Assembly (NCBI GenBank): GCA_027618995.1 | Contig: JAQCGO010000006.1 | Span: 1-64,000 of the forward strand | DNA: 64,000 nucleotides | DNA from: Pseudomonadota bacterium | GTDB lineage: Bacteria > Pseudomonadota > Gammaproteobacteria > Steroidobacterales > Woeseiaceae | Reading direction: 5' to 3' | Translations under genes and position numbers: made by a program | Notes under the pieces: generated by a model | Told to the model about the DNA's origin: nothing | Databases searched by the model: none | The model's input: only the letters and a program-made list of their open reading frames with translations | Shown here: positions 60,667-64,000 of the stretch, one piece after another | Layout: each line of letters begins with the position of its first letter | How positions within the stretch are numbered: position 1 is the first letter of the stretch

Positions 60667-61998
60667 TTGAATAACATCGCCCTGCGTTTCATGCTGCCAT
60701 CCTTGTTGGGCATGTTGCTGTTTCTGACGCCCATTCCCTGGGGCGGCCACCTCACCATCGGTATTGGCGTGGTCACGATCTGGGTACGCGCCCTGATGGG
60801 TGACTACGGTCTGCAGCTCATTGTTGGTTTAACCGTGATCACGAGTGTCATGACCCTGCTGGGCACCGTTTTTCGCGCAGGCTGGATTCTGCAACGGCGC
60901 TGGCTGAAAGATCTTTTTGCGGTACCGCTCATCTGGCTGCTGTTACGCCTGGCTGGCATGATGTTTGGCCTGATCTACCTGTTCCAGTTCGGGCCGGAAC
61001 TGCTGCGCTCCGAAGGCGTCGGCGGCGCCGTGTACGTCGGTATCGCGGTCAATGTCTCGGCCGTCTATATCAGCGCCTGCCTGTTGCTGCCGTTGCTCAC
61101 CGAATTTGGCCTGATGGAATTTGTCGGCACGCTTGCACGGCCATTTTTCCAACGCGTGTTCCGCTTGCCAGGCCGTGCTGCCATTGATGCCGTCGCCTCG
61201 GTCGTCGGTGCCTCGGCGATTGGTCTCTTGATTACCATCGGGCAATACGATCGCGGCAACTACACAGCCCGGCAGGCCTGCTCGATCGCGCTGAATTTCT
61301 CGATTGTTTCGATTCCCTTCAGTCTCGTCGTTGCGACCGTCGCCGGTATCGAGCACTACTTCATTCCCTGGTACGGCGTCGTCATTTTCACCTGCCTGCT
61401 GGCCGCATGGATCACGCCGCGACTGCCGCCGTTGTCGAGAAAAGCCGATACCTACAAGACGTCTGCGCCAGCGACAGCGGAAACGCAGGTCATATCCGGA
61501 TCAGTACTGAAGGAAGCCTGGCACAGCGCCCTGCAAAGAGCCGCGCAGAGCCCCGATCTCCGCGAATTCTTTGCCGCCGGTCTGTCAAACCTGGCGTTCT
61601 TTTTGTTCTCGGTCATCACGGCAGCGACCGCTCTCGCGACGATCGCAACACTGGTCGTTTTTCACACGGACGTATTCAGCTGGTTAGGCTATCCCTTCAT
61701 CGTCCTGTTTGAACTGGTGCACCTGCCGGATGCAAGCGCCGCTGCAACCGCCGTTTTTTCCGGGTTCCTCGATCAATACATGCCGGCGATTGCGGCACAG
61801 GGAATCGACAGTGCAAAAACGAGCTTTGTGCTCGCCGGTCTTTCGGTCTGCCAGCTCATCTATATGTCGGAAGTCGGCGTCATCATCCTGCGCTCGAGCC
61901 TGCCGATCACACTCCTGGACCTGCTTGTCATATTCCTGCTGCGTACCGCCATTGCGTTACCCGTGTTGATCATCGGCGCGCACCTGGTCGTCGCTTAA
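60667..61998 (+). CDS. YjiH-family membrane protein (nucleoside-recognition/Gate domain)
   Basis: A 443-residue protein with about ten TM helices. The N-terminus LRFMLPSLLGMLLFLTPIPW, GASAIGLLITIGQYDRGNYT and FAAGLSNLAFFLFSVITAAT are typical of YjiH, with two Gate-like halves. Transport of an unknown solute is likely. Start TTG 60667 (in-frame TGA at 60658 rules out longer); ATG 60691 is the fallback. Confidence 0.82.
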   Translation: MNNIALRFMLPSLLGMLLFLTPIPWGGHLTIGIGVVTIWVRALMGDYGLQLIVGLTVITSVMTLLGTVFRAGWILQRRWLKDLFAVPLIWLLLRLAGMMFGLIYLFQFGPELLRSEGVGGAVYVGIAVNVSAVYISACLLLPLLTEFGLMEFVGTLARPFFQRVFRLPGRAAIDAVASVVGASAIGLLITIGQYDRGNYTARQACSIALNFSIVSIPFSLVVATVAGIEHYFIPWYGVVIFTCLLAAWITPRLPPLSRKADTYKTSAPATAETQVISGSVLKEAWHSALQRAAQSPDLREFFAAGLSNLAFFLFSVITAATALATIATLVVFHTDVFSWLGYPFIVLFELVHLPDASAAATAVFSGFLDQYMPAIAAQGIDSAKTSFVLAGLSVCQLIYMSEVGVIILRSSLPITLLDLLVIFLLRTAIALPVLIIGAHLVVA

Positions 61999-62087
61999 GG
62001 GTGGGTCCGATTGATAGCTAATGGCCCGCGTTTTCTCTATCCTTCCCGCTTGGGAAAACAGCTGACGACAGAATCCGCGACCGAAAA

Positions 62088-63902
62088 ATGAGCCTGTTCA
62101 ACGAGTTAAAACGACGCATTGTATTCCGGGTAGCGATCGCCTACCTGGTCAGTGCGTGGTTGTTGATCCAGCTCACCGACATCCTCGTGCCGATGCTCAC
62201 ACTGCCGGACTGGGTCGACCGACTCGTCCTCCTGATGCTTCTTATTTTGTTCGTCCCCGTGCTGATCGCCGCCTGGGCACTTGAACTCACGCCGGACGGT
62301 ATCAAGCTGGAAAAACAGGTCGATCGAACCGCTTCGATCACGCCGAGCACCGGCAAAAAGATCAACGCCATTACCATCGGCCTGCTCGCGCTCGCGGTCG
62401 TCGTGTTGCTGGTCGATAAGATGTACTTCGGGGATGACGTCGACTCCGTAGCAGTAACGACGGTCGACAAGTCCATCGCGGTCCTGCCCTTCGCCGACCT
62501 GAGCCAGGGACAGGACCAGGAATGGTTCGCCGATGGCCTCGCCGAAGAGATTCTGAACGCACTGGCGCGCGCTCCGGACCTGCTGGTCGCCTCGCGCACT
62601 TCCGCGTTTGCGTACAAGGGCTCTGATAAAGACCTGCGGCTGATCGCCACGGAACTCGGTGTGGCGCATATACTCGAAGGGTCCGTGCGCCGCACCACCG
62701 ATCGCCTGCGCGTCACCGCGCAGCTGATTCGCGCCTCGGACGGCTTTCATCTCTGGTCGGAAAATTACGACCGGGACGCCGCTGCCATCATCGAGGTGCA
62801 GGAAGACCTCGCATTAAAAATCGCCACCGCGATGCAAACGACGATGGACCCGGAGGCTCTGAAGAAAATGCTGAGCGCCGGCACACGCTCGGCCGATGCC
62901 TACCAGCACTATTTGCAGGGTCTCACGTCCATCGAGGTTTCGTTTCGCGATGGCTTTGCCGAAACGACCCTGCAGGCGCTGGCGTTTTTCGAAGAAGCGC
63001 AGCGCCTCGACCCCGCGTTTTCCGCCGCGCATCTGCAGCTGGCGCGTATCTGGGATGGGCAATCCAATCCGACCAACCTGACCTATGGCGTGGTCGACAA
63101 CTCGCTCGATGAAATCGAGGCAAATTACCTCTCGGCCATCGACCAGGCCATCGCCAGCGCCACTAACCCAGTTGATCGCGGGGCCCTCGAAGCCGAAAAA
63201 TCCATGCGGCAATTGCGCCTCAGGCGGGCCGAGCAGCTGTTTCAAAGCTATTTGCGCGATCGGCCGAATTCCTGGGAAGCCTGGAGCTCGCTGGTCTTTA
63301 CCGCCTGGCAACTGAATGACATGGCGGTCGTGTCCGCAGCCCTTGAGCGTGTTCGGATCGAGGGCATGACGATCCGCGACGCCGCAGACAACTACATGAA
63401 CTTCGCGTATCGCGTTATCGAACCGTCCATGGCTGCGGACTACGGTCTCGAAGCCCTGCAGCGCTGGCCCGAAAGCAGTTCACTTATATACCAGACACAC
63501 CGTACCCTGATGTGGGCGCGGCGAGCCGACGAGGCGGCTATCCTCGCACGACAATACCGCGACTTGTTCGGCTTTAACGCGATGGTCGAGGCACGCCAGG
63601 CCTGCATGGAAGGTCGTGCCGAGGATCTACTCGCTATCCTGGACGGCGTGCTTGCCGAAGAACCGGTGCAGCTATTCGATGCCTGGGCAATCTATCTCTT
63701 GCTGGACGACAAGGCCGCGGCCGAGGCCATACTCCGGCCGTTGGATGAGGGGGCACCGGTCAATGTGCTCGGCAACTGGCTCAACTACCAGCAGTTCGAT
63801 CCTCGGCCCTTCCCCAAGCTCATGGCCATGCTGCAGCGCGAAGGGATACAGCGCCCGCCGCCCGTGCCGATGCCCTACACCTGCCCGGTCACGACAAAAT
63901 AA
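62088..63902 (+). CDS. TolB-like/TPR membrane protein
   Basis: A 604-residue protein: MSLFNELKRRIVFRVAIAYL with two TM helices, the ELTPDGIKLEKQV linker, a third TM (about 95-112), a FlgO/TolB-like domain (SIAVLPFADLSQGQDQEWFA, HILEGSVRRTTDRLRVTAQL, FHLWSENYDRD) and a long TPR tail (about 260-590). This resembles the non-catalytic part of adenylate-cyclase/TPR proteins common in marine gammaproteobacteria; role unknown. It is paralogous to the broken gene at 51637-52956. Confidence 0.85.
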   Translation: MSLFNELKRRIVFRVAIAYLVSAWLLIQLTDILVPMLTLPDWVDRLVLLMLLILFVPVLIAAWALELTPDGIKLEKQVDRTASITPSTGKKINAITIGLLALAVVVLLVDKMYFGDDVDSVAVTTVDKSIAVLPFADLSQGQDQEWFADGLAEEILNALARAPDLLVASRTSAFAYKGSDKDLRLIATELGVAHILEGSVRRTTDRLRVTAQLIRASDGFHLWSENYDRDAAAIIEVQEDLALKIATAMQTTMDPEALKKMLSAGTRSADAYQHYLQGLTSIEVSFRDGFAETTLQALAFFEEAQRLDPAFSAAHLQLARIWDGQSNPTNLTYGVVDNSLDEIEANYLSAIDQAIASATNPVDRGALEAEKSMRQLRLRRAEQLFQSYLRDRPNSWEAWSSLVFTAWQLNDMAVVSAALERVRIEGMTIRDAADNYMNFAYRVIEPSMAADYGLEALQRWPESSSLIYQTHRTLMWARRADEAAILARQYRDLFGFNAMVEARQACMEGRAEDLLAILDGVLAEEPVQLFDAWAIYLLLDDKAAAEAILRPLDEGAPVNVLGNWLNYQQFDPRPFPKLMAMLQREGIQRPPPVPMPYTCPVTTK

Positions 63903-63911
63903 TTACTCGTT

Positions 63912-64000
63912 TTGGCTGAAGAAAACGAACCCATAATCAGTTTTCCGAAACGCTTCCTCGGCGTTTTTGCCTACAGCCGTCGTGCCATGGAACTCGTCTG
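63912..64000 (+). CDS. Start of a probable ABC transporter (ATPase-permease), cut by window edge
   Basis: TTG 63912 opens a frame reading AEENEPIISFPKRFLGVFAY then SRRAMELV, which resembles the N-terminus of fused ABC exporters. Ribosome site is not evident and only 29 codons are visible, so this is tentative. Confidence 0.38.
   Translation, partial: MAEENEPIISFPKRFLGVFAYSRRAMELV

Overview
This 64 kb window is chromosomal DNA from a gammaproteobacterium, at a guess about 55-58 % GC (not counted). Most of it is densely packed housekeeping genes with 1-11 base overlaps. The neighbourhoods are gammaproteobacterial: lptG-lptF facing pepA-holC-valS; rimI and a family 4 uracil-DNA glycosylase beside proS; hda-perM-type permease facing purM-purN; a complete rsxABCDGE-nth operon; aceE-aceF-lpd. 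The TolB-like/TPR membrane proteins, the HEAT-repeat kinase beside PilT ATPases and the DUF692/DUF2063/DoxX cluster recall marine sediment lineages such as Woeseiaceae, but that placement is inference. I see no rRNA, tRNA, CRISPR array, transposase or prophage.

Layout. 1-2.5 kb: SOUL protein (cut by the window edge), short-chain dehydrogenase, fasciclin protein and a chimeric GIY-YIG/DUF3465 ORF. 2.5-11.2 kb: MFS carrier, RDD protein, the LPS exporter permeases LptG/LptF, and pepA-holC-valS. 11.3-18.4 kb: a transglutaminase remnant, an MFS permease, RF3, RimI, UDG, a PSD-like protein with a degenerate active site, and ProRS. 18.4-26.7 kb: lytic transglycosylase, WrbA, Hda, permease, CDP-alcohol transferase, DUF2066 protein, purMN, dcd and mrp. 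26.7-33.4 kb: HEAT-repeat Ser/Thr kinase, two PilT-family ATPases, metG. 33.4-41.5 kb: the Rsx electron-transport operon, nth, DUF1841, then a DUF692 (MNIO) / DUF2063 / DoxX cluster. 41.5-49.9 kb: pyruvate dehydrogenase complex, a second M17 peptidase, RNase T, glutaredoxin. 49.9-64 kb: accessory genes, including a BON lipoprotein, PuuD-like membrane protein, decayed EAL and TolB-TPR genes, a cold-shock gene with a long leader, a fungal-type cytosine deaminase, a flavoprotein, an aldo-keto reductase, an M13 peptidase, a CPBP protease, a YjiH protein, an intact TolB-TPR protein and the start of a probable ABC transporter.

The main surprise is a group of interrupted or rearranged genes inside an otherwise intact chromosome. 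Four in-frame stop codons (TAG at 27388, TAG at 41176, TAA at 41401, and TGA at 52770-52768 on the minus strand) interrupt three genes whose reading frames continue unchanged on both sides. There are also two deletion-type junctions (GIY-YIG to DUF3465 near 2075; TPR to EAL near 51650), a C-terminal TgpA fragment, a CPBP protease that runs 87 codons into the antisense of its neighbour, and a PSD-family protein lacking the His and Ser of its triad. The most system-like accessory locus is the MNIO-DUF2063-DoxX cluster, which has no visible precursor peptide gene.
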